This document shows, piece after piece, positions 54,383-61,916 of a stretch of DNA of 64,000 bases (its first letter is position 1; the number at the start of each line of letters is the position of its first letter). Under the pieces are notes generated by a model. The model saw only the letters and a list, made by a program, of their open reading frames with translations, was not told where the DNA came from and did not search any database. The DNA comes from a bacterium. GTDB lineage: Bacteria; Bacillota; Clostridia; Lachnospirales; Lachnospiraceae. The DNA lies in NCBI GenBank assembly GCA_022774325.1, contig JALFNN010000039.1:42808-106807 (forward strand), read 5' to 3'. Position numbers and translations under genes: made by a program.

Positions 54383-55015
54383 CTACTTCAAGCTTCTGTA
54401 CACTTCTGCTACTGTCGCCTGATAATATGGACTGACATACAATACATTCAGGAACCCGCAAGTGCAGGCGCCTAAAACATGCCATCCAAGAAATGACATG
54501 TCCAGTACAAACAGATTCCATTTCTGTCCGGTCATCATTTCCTTGCTGATCCGGAATGCCTCAGAACGCTCCATGTCCGGATATTCTGCCAACAGGTATG
54601 GTATCATACGATACTCATAAAACTTCATGATCCCTGGCACGATCAACAGGAATGACCAGAGAGAAACAAATATCGTCTGTACGAACATCGTAACCAATAC
54701 ATTCCCGAAATACCCGCTTTTCACCGGCTCTGCCATGGCACCTATACCCGCACGTCCTTCTGCATTCAGCACAAAAAACCTGCATTCTGATACTGATATC
54801 GCATTTAGGATGAGAATGTACAATACCATACACACCAATATCATGACGGTAAACAGAAGACTTTCGTTCTCCAAACTCAGTACATTCAGTATCTTAAGAG
54901 TCACGTTCATCAACATACTCATCAATGCAACAATGATCGCAACACCGATGCAGGCGCCCCGGTTCTGTGCAAATGCATGTTTAGCACGCATTTTTGCATC
55001 AATTCTGTTCCACAT
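54383..55015 (-). CDS. DUF975 family membrane protein
   Basis: A 210-aa polytopic membrane protein with about four to five helices (IGVAIIVALMSMLMNVTL near residue 23). FYEYRMIPYLLAEYPDM followed by EAFRISKEMMTGQKWNLF is the DUF975 signature. Function unknown. It has the shared leader TTCTTCCATATTCT upstream. Confidence 0.85.
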   Translation of the reverse strand: MWNRIDAKMRAKHAFAQNRGACIGVAIIVALMSMLMNVTLKILNVLSLENESLLFTVMILVCMVLYILILNAISVSECRFFVLNAEGRAGIGAMAEPVKSGYFGNVLVTMFVQTIFVSLWSFLLIVPGIMKFYEYRMIPYLLAEYPDMERSEAFRISKEMMTGQKWNLFVLDMSFLGWHVLGACTCGFLNVLYVSPYYQATVAEVYRSLK

Positions 55016-55060
55016 AGTTGTTCCTCCTTGATAATTATATTTTGTTGAATACATTATATT

Positions 55061-55075
55061 TAGAATATGGAAGAA
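55061..55075 (-). promoter_or_regulatory. Island leader motif before the DUF975 gene
   Basis: TTCTTCCATATTCTA on the minus strand, 46 bp before the start codon. Confidence 0.6.
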
Positions 55076-55120
55076 TGCACCGGAGAAAGCTGTTGATCAC
55101 GAAAAATGTAATTATTCAAT

Positions 55121-55143
55121 GCTTCCATATTCTCAATGAATCA
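55121..55143 (+). promoter_or_regulatory. Island leader motif before the repeat-protein gene
   Basis: GCTTCCATATTCTCAATGAA then TCA, followed ten bases later by ACAGGAGG. Confidence 0.65.
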
Positions 55144-55168
55144 ATATCAGAACAGGAGGAATAAACAA

Positions 55169-56425
55169 ATGAAAACATATTTTGATCTTAATGGAAAAGT
55201 AGTAGATGGAAATCTTGATTTGAGCAGTTCTCCGATTAAGACATTGCCAGAAAACCTGACGGTAAAGGGGTGGCTTGATTTGAGTAACACTCCAATTCAG
55301 GCTTTACCAGAAGGTTTGAAGGTTGGCGGATCGCTTTATTTGAATAATACTCTCATCCAGGCTCTGCCAGAAAACTTGACGGTAGGCGGAGGGCTTGATT
55401 TGAGTAACACTCCAATTCAGGCTCTGCCAGAAAACTTGACGGTGAGCGGAACGCTTGATTTGAGCAACACTCCAATTCAGGTTCTGCCAGAAAACCTGAC
55501 GGTGGGTGGCTGGCTTGATTTAAGTAATACTCTGATTCAGACTCTGCCAGAAAATTTGACAGTATGCGGAGGACTTTATTTGAGTAACACTCCAATTCAG
55601 GTTCTGCCAGAAAATTTGACAGTATGCGGAGGACTTTATTTGAGTAACACTCCAATTCAGGTTCTGCCAGAAAATCTGACGGTGGGCGGAGGGCTTAATT
55701 TGAGTAACACTCCAATTCAGGTTCTGCCAGAAAACCTGACGGTAGGCGGATGGCTTGATTTGAGTAACACTCCAATTCAGGTTCTGCCAGAGAACTTGAC
55801 GGTAGTCGGATGGCTTGATTTGAGTAACACTCCAATTCAGGTTCTGCCAGAAAATCTGACGGTGGGCGGAGGGCTTGATTTGAGTAACACTCCAATTCAG
55901 ACTCTGCCAGAAAACTTAAAAGTAGGCGGTTGTATCCACTTGGAAAATACGAAGCTCAGTAGCTCGCAGGCGGAAATTAACCATAAGGTTAAAAAGCTGC
56001 GAAATGGTGAGTATAAGGAAAGCTCTTACATCTACTGTGACGGCTGCCTGACGCCTATCCGGAAAGCCAAAAAACTCGATAAATACACGGTGTATATCGG
56101 GAAAATTCCTTGTCGAAATGTTGTGAGTGATGGGAAACATTTCGCTCACTGCGATAAGATCCGGGATGGGATTGCGGATCTTCTATACAAAGAGGCTTCT
56201 GATCGCGGCGCTGAACAGTATCGCGGCTGCCAGCTTGATGAGCCGCATACCGTACAGGAACTCATGACCATGTATCGTGTCATCACGGGTGCATGCCGGC
56301 AGGGGACCGAGGAATTCGTAAAAAGTATCAGACATACCAAAGATACTTATACAATTGCGGAAGTGATCCAGCTTACCAAGGGGCAATATGGAGCTGAGAG
56401 TTTTCAAAGGTTTTTCGACGACTAA
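55169..56425 (+). CDS. Leucine-rich-repeat protein with 20-residue repeats
   Basis: A 418-aa protein. Residues about 12-250 are twelve copies of a 20-residue repeat of the form LDLSNTPIQVLPENLTVGGW, an LPE-type leucine-rich repeat like those in phage proteins and, more distantly, YopM/IpaH. The C-terminal 160 residues (YIYCDGCLTPIRKAKKLDKY, HFAHCDKIRDGIADLLYKEA) are a separate domain with Cys and His residues, possibly metal-binding. No signal peptide. It has AGGAGG, the shared leader and its own terminator. Function unknown; protein binding is inferred from LRRs. Confidence 0.85.
   Translation: MKTYFDLNGKVVDGNLDLSSSPIKTLPENLTVKGWLDLSNTPIQALPEGLKVGGSLYLNNTLIQALPENLTVGGGLDLSNTPIQALPENLTVSGTLDLSNTPIQVLPENLTVGGWLDLSNTLIQTLPENLTVCGGLYLSNTPIQVLPENLTVCGGLYLSNTPIQVLPENLTVGGGLNLSNTPIQVLPENLTVGGWLDLSNTPIQVLPENLTVVGWLDLSNTPIQVLPENLTVGGGLDLSNTPIQTLPENLKVGGCIHLENTKLSSSQAEINHKVKKLRNGEYKESSYIYCDGCLTPIRKAKKLDKYTVYIGKIPCRNVVSDGKHFAHCDKIRDGIADLLYKEASDRGAEQYRGCQLDEPHTVQELMTMYRVITGACRQGTEEFVKSIRHTKDTYTIAEVIQLTKGQYGAESFQRFFDD
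55201..55920 (+). repeat. Twelve tandem 60-bp repeats in the LRR gene
   Basis: The period is exactly 60 bp with very high identity between several copies, for example the units beginning 55561 and 55621. This suggests recent expansion by recombination or slippage. Confidence 0.92.
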
Positions 56426-56433
56426 ACAAGGGA

Positions 56434-56463
56434 AGTCATCACATTTTTGTGGTGGCTTTTTTT
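56434..56463 (+). terminator. Rho-independent terminator
   Basis: AGTCATCAC pairs with GTGGTGGCT, followed by T7, after the LRR gene. Confidence 0.85.
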
Positions 56464-56484
56464 GGCGGAAATTAATGTTTTGAT

Positions 56485-56508
56485 TTCTTCCATATTATAA
56501 CTGAATCA
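56485..56508 (+). promoter_or_regulatory. Island leader motif before the 152-aa gene
   Basis: TTCTTCCATATTATAACTGA then ATCA, followed 11 bases later by ACAGGAGG. Confidence 0.65.
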
Positions 56509-56533
56509 TTTTATATAACAGGAGGAAAGCAAA

Positions 56534-56992
56534 ATGGCAAGAGGTAAATTTTATGAATTAAGCAAAAATGTATTTAATCTGGGAGTATTGGACCCAGACG
56601 CCCTTCCGGCAAGCGAAGGAAGCTGGTTTGAAGAACTCAAAGGGGGTGCAAGAGAAGAATCTCTGGAAGCACTGTTCCAGCTCTTCAAGGCAGTCGGATT
56701 TGAAGTTGGAGTGGTTGAGCATATGGGCGAAACAATCCCGTATGTGATTTTCAATGAGAACGGCAAAATGAAATGGTTTTCGGAAAACTATGACAATTTC
56801 AAGAAAATGGCAGCGGAAACCGATCTGAAGGCTTTTGCTACCAGATCAACTGCGGAGCTCAGATTCACGATCTGTGATGAATGGGCAGATGCAGTTTATA
56901 TGGATGAAGAACTCCATTATATGGATGAATTTATCCGTACAGCCGATGTAGGTGAAAAATACTACTTCGGCAACGTAGTTCTTGCACATTAA
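56534..56992 (+). CDS. Acidic island protein of unknown function
   Basis: A 152-aa soluble protein, MARGKFYELSKNVFNLGVLD at the start, with about 28 acidic to 15 basic residues by my count. Not recognised. It has the shared leader, AGGAGG and a terminator of its own. Confidence 0.72.
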   Translation: MARGKFYELSKNVFNLGVLDPDALPASEGSWFEELKGGAREESLEALFQLFKAVGFEVGVVEHMGETIPYVIFNENGKMKWFSENYDNFKKMAAETDLKAFATRSTAELRFTICDEWADAVYMDEELHYMDEFIRTADVGEKYYFGNVVLAH

Positions 56993-56993
56993 C

Positions 56994-57027
56994 AAAAAGA
57001 GAGTCACTAACGTGGCTCTCTTTTTTC
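56994..57027. terminator. Bidirectional terminator
   Basis: AAAGAGAGtCAC pairs with GTGgCTCTCTTT, with flanking A and T tracts, between convergent genes. Confidence 0.85.
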
Positions 57028-57639
57028 CTTCAGTTCCTGTATATCTTCTCTTATATGCAACGGCAAATGATTTTGGCTGACACTGCGGATGATCTTCTCA
57101 GCAGAATCCCAAACATATGCATCTTCTTTGGACAATGCATAATATGTTTCGCCCGCATCTCCTCTTACGACGAAGAGGGACCCGTGTTCATCCTGTGCCT
57201 CTTTTAAAATATCCAGAATTTCTTTTTCCCGCCGAATCTCGATTGCTTTCTTATAATCAAATTCCAGTAACTGGCAGGTTTCATGGAAAAGGTATAAGGA
57301 TTCCTGTTGATTGCCCCACTTTTTGGCGGTTTCTTCCAATCGACAAAGTTTTGATCCTTTTTTCAATTCTTCTTCAGTCAGGTCCGTATGTAGGAGCAGA
57401 TAGTTAATTTCCATCTCTTTCTGTTTCAGTGTTACGTCCAGATCCAGTTCCCAAATTCCATCCATAGCATTCCCCTTTTCTTTCAGAAATATGATATCTT
57501 CCAATGTTCCGCTTATTACAAAACATTCCAAGTCCATATAATCATTTTCTTCAACTTCTTTTCCCTCTTTAAAAATTCTGTATGGCTGACACAAATTAGC
57601 AGTTTGTACTCTTTCGGCAAAGTAATCTTTTAACAGCAT
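57007..57639 (-). CDS. Island protein of unknown function
   Basis: A 210-aa soluble, mostly helical protein (MLLKDYFAERVQTANLCQPY at the start; EIRREKEILDILKEAQDEHG later). Not recognised. GGAGACG precedes the ATG. Unlike its neighbours it lacks the leader motif and has a more usual AT-rich upstream region. Confidence 0.7.
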   Translation of the reverse strand: MLLKDYFAERVQTANLCQPYRIFKEGKEVEENDYMDLECFVISGTLEDIIFLKEKGNAMDGIWELDLDVTLKQKEMEINYLLLHTDLTEEELKKGSKLCRLEETAKKWGNQQESLYLFHETCQLLEFDYKKAIEIRREKEILDILKEAQDEHGSLFVVRGDAGETYYALSKEDAYVWDSAEKIIRSVSQNHLPLHIREDIQELKEKREPR

Positions 57640-57743
57640 AATTCGTCTCCTTTTTCTCTTTTTCTTGCCATATCATAACATATTTGTATATGTTTTGTTT
57701 CCTGCAGAAAGAAATTTCAGGAAAACATCCTGAATAACACAAA

Positions 57744-57774
57744 ACAGCCCATTCTGATTAATCAGAATGGACCG
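57744..57774 (-). terminator. Terminator with a perfect palindrome
   Basis: Two 11-base arms (CCATTCTGATT and its complement) join without a loop at 57749-57770; a T-rich run follows on the minus strand after the 183-aa gene. Confidence 0.75.
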
Positions 57775-57780
57775 TTTCCC

Positions 57781-58332
57781 TTATTGCATCTCTAAGTCTT
57801 CTCCAATCACAAAATCATTTGGATCAAGATAGAGATACGTTTCATGTTTTTTTCCTCTGCTTTCATGAAAGAATCCGGCTTTCTTTTTCTCAGCCTGGAT
57901 TTCCTCTTCCATTTCATTCAGAATCTCTTCTTTCGTTTTGTTTGCCACACCGGTGCCGAGTTTCCAGCACAGCTCGTGCCAACCATCGGATACGATTAGG
58001 ATCCCGATGTAGCCTTCTTTAAGGGCTTTTTTGAATCGTTTTTCGTCCAGTGTAAGCTTAACCAGATCACACATCAGAAGTTCCAGGTTGTAGCCTGTCA
58101 ACTTCTCATCACCTGCGTCAAAAGCTGGACGTAATTTTTCCATTTTTGCGTCAAGCTTTTGCTCATCGTATGGATGAATCAGATCAAAGTGATCCGGTCC
58201 TGCCATATAATCCTGGGACCAGGTTCCGATTTTTTTGTTCTTCAGATACAAATTCCCGCTGTAGCAGGTAATACCCTCATGATCCTTGAAACTTTTTAAT
58301 GATTTTACGGAAAATCCGTATAGTTTTGCCAT
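57781..58332 (-). CDS. Island protein of unknown function
   Basis: A 183-aa soluble protein, MAKLYGFSVKSLKSFKDHEG at the start, with a KKIGTWSQDYMAGPDHFDL segment and a Lys/Glu-rich C-terminal part. Not recognised. It has the leader motif, AGGAGG and a terminator. Confidence 0.7.
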   Translation of the reverse strand: MAKLYGFSVKSLKSFKDHEGITCYSGNLYLKNKKIGTWSQDYMAGPDHFDLIHPYDEQKLDAKMEKLRPAFDAGDEKLTGYNLELLMCDLVKLTLDEKRFKKALKEGYIGILIVSDGWHELCWKLGTGVANKTKEEILNEMEEEIQAEKKKAGFFHESRGKKHETYLYLDPNDFVIGEDLEMQ

Positions 58333-58355
58333 CTCTTTTTCCTCCTGTTTTTTAA

Positions 58356-58379
58356 ATATTTCAAAAGAAAAATGAGTGT
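58356..58379 (-). promoter_or_regulatory. Island leader motif before the 183-aa gene
   Basis: On the minus strand ACACTCATTTTTCTTTTGAA then ATAT, followed by ACAGGAGG. The most divergent copy. Confidence 0.45.
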
Positions 58380-58419
58380 TTTGGGGAAAAGAAATTAGCT
58401 ATCTTATCACCATATGCGG

Positions 58420-58896
58420 CTACAATTCAAAATCATCATCGGAAACAGAAGGCTCCTCATTGCTTTCTTCCAGTTCTTCGATTTCTTTGATCATATTCAA
58501 TACTTCTTCCCGGCACAGATTAATAGCTATTGCACATTGCTCGATGTCCGACTGGTCTAATTCGATGCTGTCGTCACCTGGATAGCGTGTCGAAAAATAA
58601 TATCCATCTATCATCTCCATGGCATTTTTTGCGTCAGAGCTGAATGGAAGTTCCATCTTTTTGTCCAGATATTTCAAAAGGCAATCCAGACTGCGGGTGC
58701 TCAAAATCTTATTGTGCTGCGATTCTTCTTTCGATGTTTCGATAGAATCGTATTCTGTTATGATATATTTCATATATTTCTCACAGATGCCTTGTGCCAT
58801 TGCGCCCATCATATTAGCAACAATCCCGGCACGGTAACTTTGCGTGAAATAATTGAAATCATTTTCAGCAAAATCAAAATATGTTTCTAATGCCAT
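58420..58896 (-). CDS. HEPN-domain protein of an MNT/HEPN pair
   Basis: A 158-aa helical protein. SQHNKILSTRSLDCLL and YYFSTRYPGDD match the nucleotidyltransferase-associated HEPN family. The RX4-6H RNase motif of active HEPN toxins is not evident. The C-terminus is an acidic tail (SNEEPSVSDDDFEL). Its ATG overlaps the MNT stop by 10 bp. It may be a toxin neutralised by its partner or a stress-related adaptor. Confidence 0.82.
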   Translation of the reverse strand: MALETYFDFAENDFNYFTQSYRAGIVANMMGAMAQGICEKYMKYIITEYDSIETSKEESQHNKILSTRSLDCLLKYLDKKMELPFSSDAKNAMEMIDGYYFSTRYPGDDSIELDQSDIEQCAIAINLCREEVLNMIKEIEELEESNEEPSVSDDDFEL

Positions 58897-59252
58897 AATG
58901 AGATACCATCCTTTCTTATGTTTCTGTAATATTGCATTGGATTTGTTTCCCAGTCGCTCCCAATGACAATTTTCAGGTCTACTTCTGGATCTTCTACATC
59001 ATCAGTCATAACTTGACTTTTTAACTTTCGTAACGGCATTCGTAGTTCTTTGTGCTTATGGAATTCTTCAGATAAAACAAGGAGCAGATCTATATCGCTT
59101 GAATATTTTTGCTCTTTTCGGGCGCAGCTGCCGTACAATATCAAATCTGTTATATAAGGCTGAAGTTCAGAATCCTTTATGTTTTTTACGGCATATTGAA
59201 TCGCATTACTGTGTCTTTGAGACAAGACATTCGCTGTTTTCCTTATCTTCAT
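58887..59252 (-). CDS. Minimal nucleotidyltransferase (MNT) of an MNT/HEPN pair
   Basis: A 121-aa polymerase-beta-type nucleotidyltransferase. GSCARKEQKYSSDIDLLL fits the GSX10DXD active site, and DLKIVIGSDW supplies the third acidic residue. MntA-type proteins AMPylate HEPN toxins. ATG 59252 follows AGGAGG; the frame extends to 59294. Confidence 0.87.
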   Translation of the reverse strand: MKIRKTANVLSQRHSNAIQYAVKNIKDSELQPYITDLILYGSCARKEQKYSSDIDLLLVLSEEFHKHKELRMPLRKLKSQVMTDDVEDPEVDLKIVIGSDWETNPMQYYRNIRKDGISLWH

Positions 59253-59430
59253 GAAGTACCTCCTTTGCCAGATTCTTATTATATTGTACAACATATGACA
59301 GGACTTAACATATTATTTTGGCAAAAATCCGTACGGTAATACTACGGCGCCTTCACACGGAAACGTCCTTTGCAGCCGGTGCAGCCAGTATATGTACGCC
59401 TCCCAGCTTCCATTTTTTCGCAGCAGGAAA

Positions 59431-59453
59431 ATTCCATATTCAGAGTATGGAAT
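59431..59453. repeat. Inverted repeat upstream of the HNH gene
   Basis: ATTCCATA and TATGGAAT arms separated by seven bases, 20 bp before the HNH start; a possible operator. Confidence 0.5.
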
Positions 59454-59472
59454 ATGGCGGGAGGTGCATTGC

Positions 59473-60027
59473 ATGGACAATGAAATATGCGTAGATCTTT
59501 TCACAGACATAAAGGAATCATGGATGTTTGGTTATGATCTGAAACAAGTTTCCGGACCAAACGGGATATATTATACAGCAACAGTCACACCAGATCAGAA
59601 AAAGAATCTCCTGAAAGAAGCATCCAGACACAGGGTACGGTACCGCTATTATGAGAAATGCTGGTCCAGATCGAATACATACCGGAATGATTTTTTCCAG
59701 TACTACTCACCTCCCTACCGCTGCAGATACTGTAACAGAAAGCTCTCAAAAAAAATCGTAGTCGATCATCTGATACCGGTTGCCAAAGCAAAAAAATCTG
59801 CCTATGCAAGGTTTTTGCTTAAGATACAGGGGATCCAAAACGTCAATGACCCGAGGAATCTGGTTCCGTCCTGTGCCCGGTGCAATTTGAGGAAAAGTGA
59901 CAAGATGGGGCTCTGGGTATTACGGGGGTTTTGGGGAAAATACAAAATATATTGGGTCTGTTATTATATGTCTCTGTTCCTGTTGCTTACGGCACTCGTT
60001 TGTATGATCGGACAGTATTATTTCTGA
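59473..60027 (+). CDS. HNH nuclease-like protein with a C-terminal membrane helix
   Basis: A 184-aa protein. YRCRYCNRKLSKKIVVDHLI starts the HNH fold (CXXC and DH) and DPRNLVPSCARCNLRKSDK completes it (N and CXXC). The last 30 residues contain a hydrophobic helix (CYYMSLFLLLTALVCMIG), unusual for HNH enzymes. ATG 59473 follows GGGAGGTG. Substrate unknown; defence or element DNA processing are possible. Confidence 0.85.
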   Translation: MDNEICVDLFTDIKESWMFGYDLKQVSGPNGIYYTATVTPDQKKNLLKEASRHRVRYRYYEKCWSRSNTYRNDFFQYYSPPYRCRYCNRKLSKKIVVDHLIPVAKAKKSAYARFLLKIQGIQNVNDPRNLVPSCARCNLRKSDKMGLWVLRGFWGKYKIYWVCYYMSLFLLLTALVCMIGQYYF

Positions 60028-60043
60028 AGAAAGGAGGCTATAT

Positions 60044-60433
60044 ATGAGATTAAAAAAAAGACTTGTCAATTGTTTGTTCATAATATCAATTGCCATGATA
60101 ATTTCAGGAATGTTTTTCTTTTTGCGTTCTGTGTATATCAGTAGCCATGATACATCCGTAGATGTTAAGGCTGTAGTACAAGATTCATATGTTTGGGGCG
60201 ACGGTTTTGAAATAGATATTGCATTCAGACATAATGGCCGACAATATCGAGAATGTATTTCAACGCCTACACAAAGCTTTAAAAAAGGTGATATTATCGA
60301 AATGACAATCAACAAAAATGATTCTAGTTTGTTGGAAAATGACAAACCACACTACGAATATCTGTTGTTCGTATTGGGCGGTTTCGTGCTTTTAGGTTTT
60401 TTAAATCAACGCCGAAAATGCCCCACCTTTTAA
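60044..60433 (+). CDS. DUF3592-like membrane protein
   Basis: A 129-aa protein with two membrane helices (residues about 10-28 and 105-120) and a beta-rich domain between them, the DUF3592 arrangement. The last codons (RRKCPTF and stop) lie inside hairpin element A, so the original C-terminus may have been replaced. 16 bp after the HNH gene. Confidence 0.75.
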   Translation: MRLKKRLVNCLFIISIAMIISGMFFFLRSVYISSHDTSVDVKAVVQDSYVWGDGFEIDIAFRHNGRQYRECISTPTQSFKKGDIIEMTINKNDSSLLENDKPHYEYLLFVLGGFVLLGFLNQRRKCPTF

Positions 60434-60452
60434 GGTGGCGGATTAAAGGCCG
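60411..60452 (+). repeat. Hairpin element A
   Basis: A core CCCACCTTTTAAGGTGGCGG, nearly identical to element B at 63848, with partly complementary outer ends. Resembles the end hairpin of IS200/IS605 elements or the 3' part of an omega RNA; no transposase is present. Confidence 0.6.
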
Positions 60453-60466
60453 GATTGTTAGGCTTC

Positions 60467-60493
60467 TCCCACCCGACCTCGGTCGGATGGGGA
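60467..60493. repeat. Second hairpin beside element A
   Basis: TCCCACCCGACC pairs with GGTCGGATGGGGA around a 2-base loop; no T run follows, so it is not a plain terminator. Confidence 0.55.
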
Positions 60494-60583
60494 CTCTGAC
60501 AATAAATCATCTCATCTGAGCGTAAAAAAAAACCAGAATCATCCTTCCTGCTATACTAGAAGAAAAAGCAAGGAGGAATAATC

Positions 60584-60952
60584 ATGAAAACGTTTAAGGA
60601 AACATATGAAGGGTTCAAAAACGACAAAACAGATGCTGAGATTGCGGACAGGGCAAATCTGAGCAGAACTACGCTGGCTCATCTCATTCAGGAATCCATT
60701 CGGGCAAAAAGGAATCTTCTCTGGAGCCTTTGTTTTGCATTAGAACTCAATTTACCGCAATCGAAAGAATTATTTTCGTCAGCGTCACTCTGCATGGATT
60801 CGTCATATCACTTGACTGATCAGGAAAAAGAGCGGGAAAAATTTTTGCGAGAATGCATCTTGAAGGAAGACTATAATGTCGCAAAACTGAATGGCGAACT
60901 TGCAGAAAAAGGGTATCAATTGTTGGGGAACAAAAAAAAGAATAGTCAATGA
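60584..60952 (+). CDS. XRE-like regulator
   Basis: A 122-aa protein with a degenerate HTH (TDAEIADRANLSRTTLAHLI) and a C-terminal part (ALELNLPQSKELFSSAS, then YNVAKLNGELAEKGYQLLG) like regulators found with macro-domain genes. No such partner is seen here. AGGAGG precedes the ATG. Confidence 0.72.
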   Translation: MKTFKETYEGFKNDKTDAEIADRANLSRTTLAHLIQESIRAKRNLLWSLCFALELNLPQSKELFSSASLCMDSSYHLTDQEKEREKFLRECILKEDYNVAKLNGELAEKGYQLLGNKKKNSQ

Positions 60953-61023
60953 CACTGATATAAGGGACAGCAAAAGACCGGAGAGGGAATGCCTTCCGGT
61001 CTTCATCTTTTTGAAAAGAGTGC

Positions 61024-61896
61024 CTATTCCGCCGCCCAGTTCTCTCCGGTCGCATAATCGAACTCCACACCGTTCTGGGCGTTATAAATAAATACGTTGA
61101 AACAAATCTCGTCATCTTCCACGCTCTTCGCTTCCATCAAAACACCGGATGGCAGCAGGTTGCCAGATGAATCGGCATTATTTGAAATGATTCCGGCAGA
61201 TGTTCCCGTAACAACAGAATGTCCGTCTTCTTCAAAAATTGGAGTCACCCGGTATAAAACATGGTTTCCGGTTTCCTTGACGTAATCTGCAATCATGTTC
61301 TCGAACGGGATCATCGCGACATTCATTTGCCTGGTACCGGTAATCAGATTGGTTCTGGTTGCGTTCTCGGCACAAAGCTGGAAGGCAATCAAATGGCAAC
61401 GGTTGTATACAAATCCACCATTATCTACAAAGTCGTATTTCTGATTGTACCAGCCTGATGGTTTAACCTCGCTGATACTCTCCCGCTTTTCTGTCGGCAT
61501 CAGTTCCTGGCAGACATTTGCATAGGCAGGACCGCAGCGTCCGAGTGAGTCCAGTTCGCTGTAAGATTCAAATGCTTCTGTTGTATTTTCCGTGATCCAT
61601 GGCTCATTGCCGTTGATGACACAGTATTCTTCGCTTCCGTCATAAGCGGGGAGCTCCGACAGATCCAGATGCGTTAATCCGCCCATCGGATCAAATCTGT
61701 CTGTCTGGAGCTCTGTTTCCGGAGTTTCTTCAGCAGATGAATTTCCCTGCGGACTTGCGGGACCGGACTGATATTCTGAATCATAGGAATCAAAGTACTG
61801 ATCCTGCAGATATCCGACAGACAGAATGATGATCGCAAGGATCAGTGTTACCAGTTTCTTTTTCGTACGTTTTGTCATTTTAAAATGTTTTGACAT
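61024..61896 (-). CDS. EndA/NucA-like DNA/RNA non-specific endonuclease, secreted
   Basis: A 290-aa protein with one N-terminal membrane or signal segment (TLILAIIILSVGYL, residues about 17-30) and a linker rich in Ser and Glu. The nuclease core has VYNRCHLIAFQL and NLITGTRQMNVAMIPFE, the Firmicutes form of the DRGH nuclease motif. It may degrade DNA outside the cell, process DNA for uptake or act in element transfer. Confidence 0.87.
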   Translation of the reverse strand: MSKHFKMTKRTKKKLVTLILAIIILSVGYLQDQYFDSYDSEYQSGPASPQGNSSAEETPETELQTDRFDPMGGLTHLDLSELPAYDGSEEYCVINGNEPWITENTTEAFESYSELDSLGRCGPAYANVCQELMPTEKRESISEVKPSGWYNQKYDFVDNGGFVYNRCHLIAFQLCAENATRTNLITGTRQMNVAMIPFENMIADYVKETGNHVLYRVTPIFEEDGHSVVTGTSAGIISNNADSSGNLLPSGVLMEAKSVEDDEICFNVFIYNAQNGVEFDYATGENWAAE

Positions 61897-61916
61897 ATCA
61901 TGGCTCCTTTCTTTTC

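Noticed and set aside
55353..55895. Minus-strand repeat ORFs opposite the LRR gene
   Set aside because: Shadows of the tandem repeats; no start signals.
55201..55920. CRISPR array or minisatellite without coding role
   Set aside because: The 60-bp units have no unique spacers and translate as in-frame LRR repeats.
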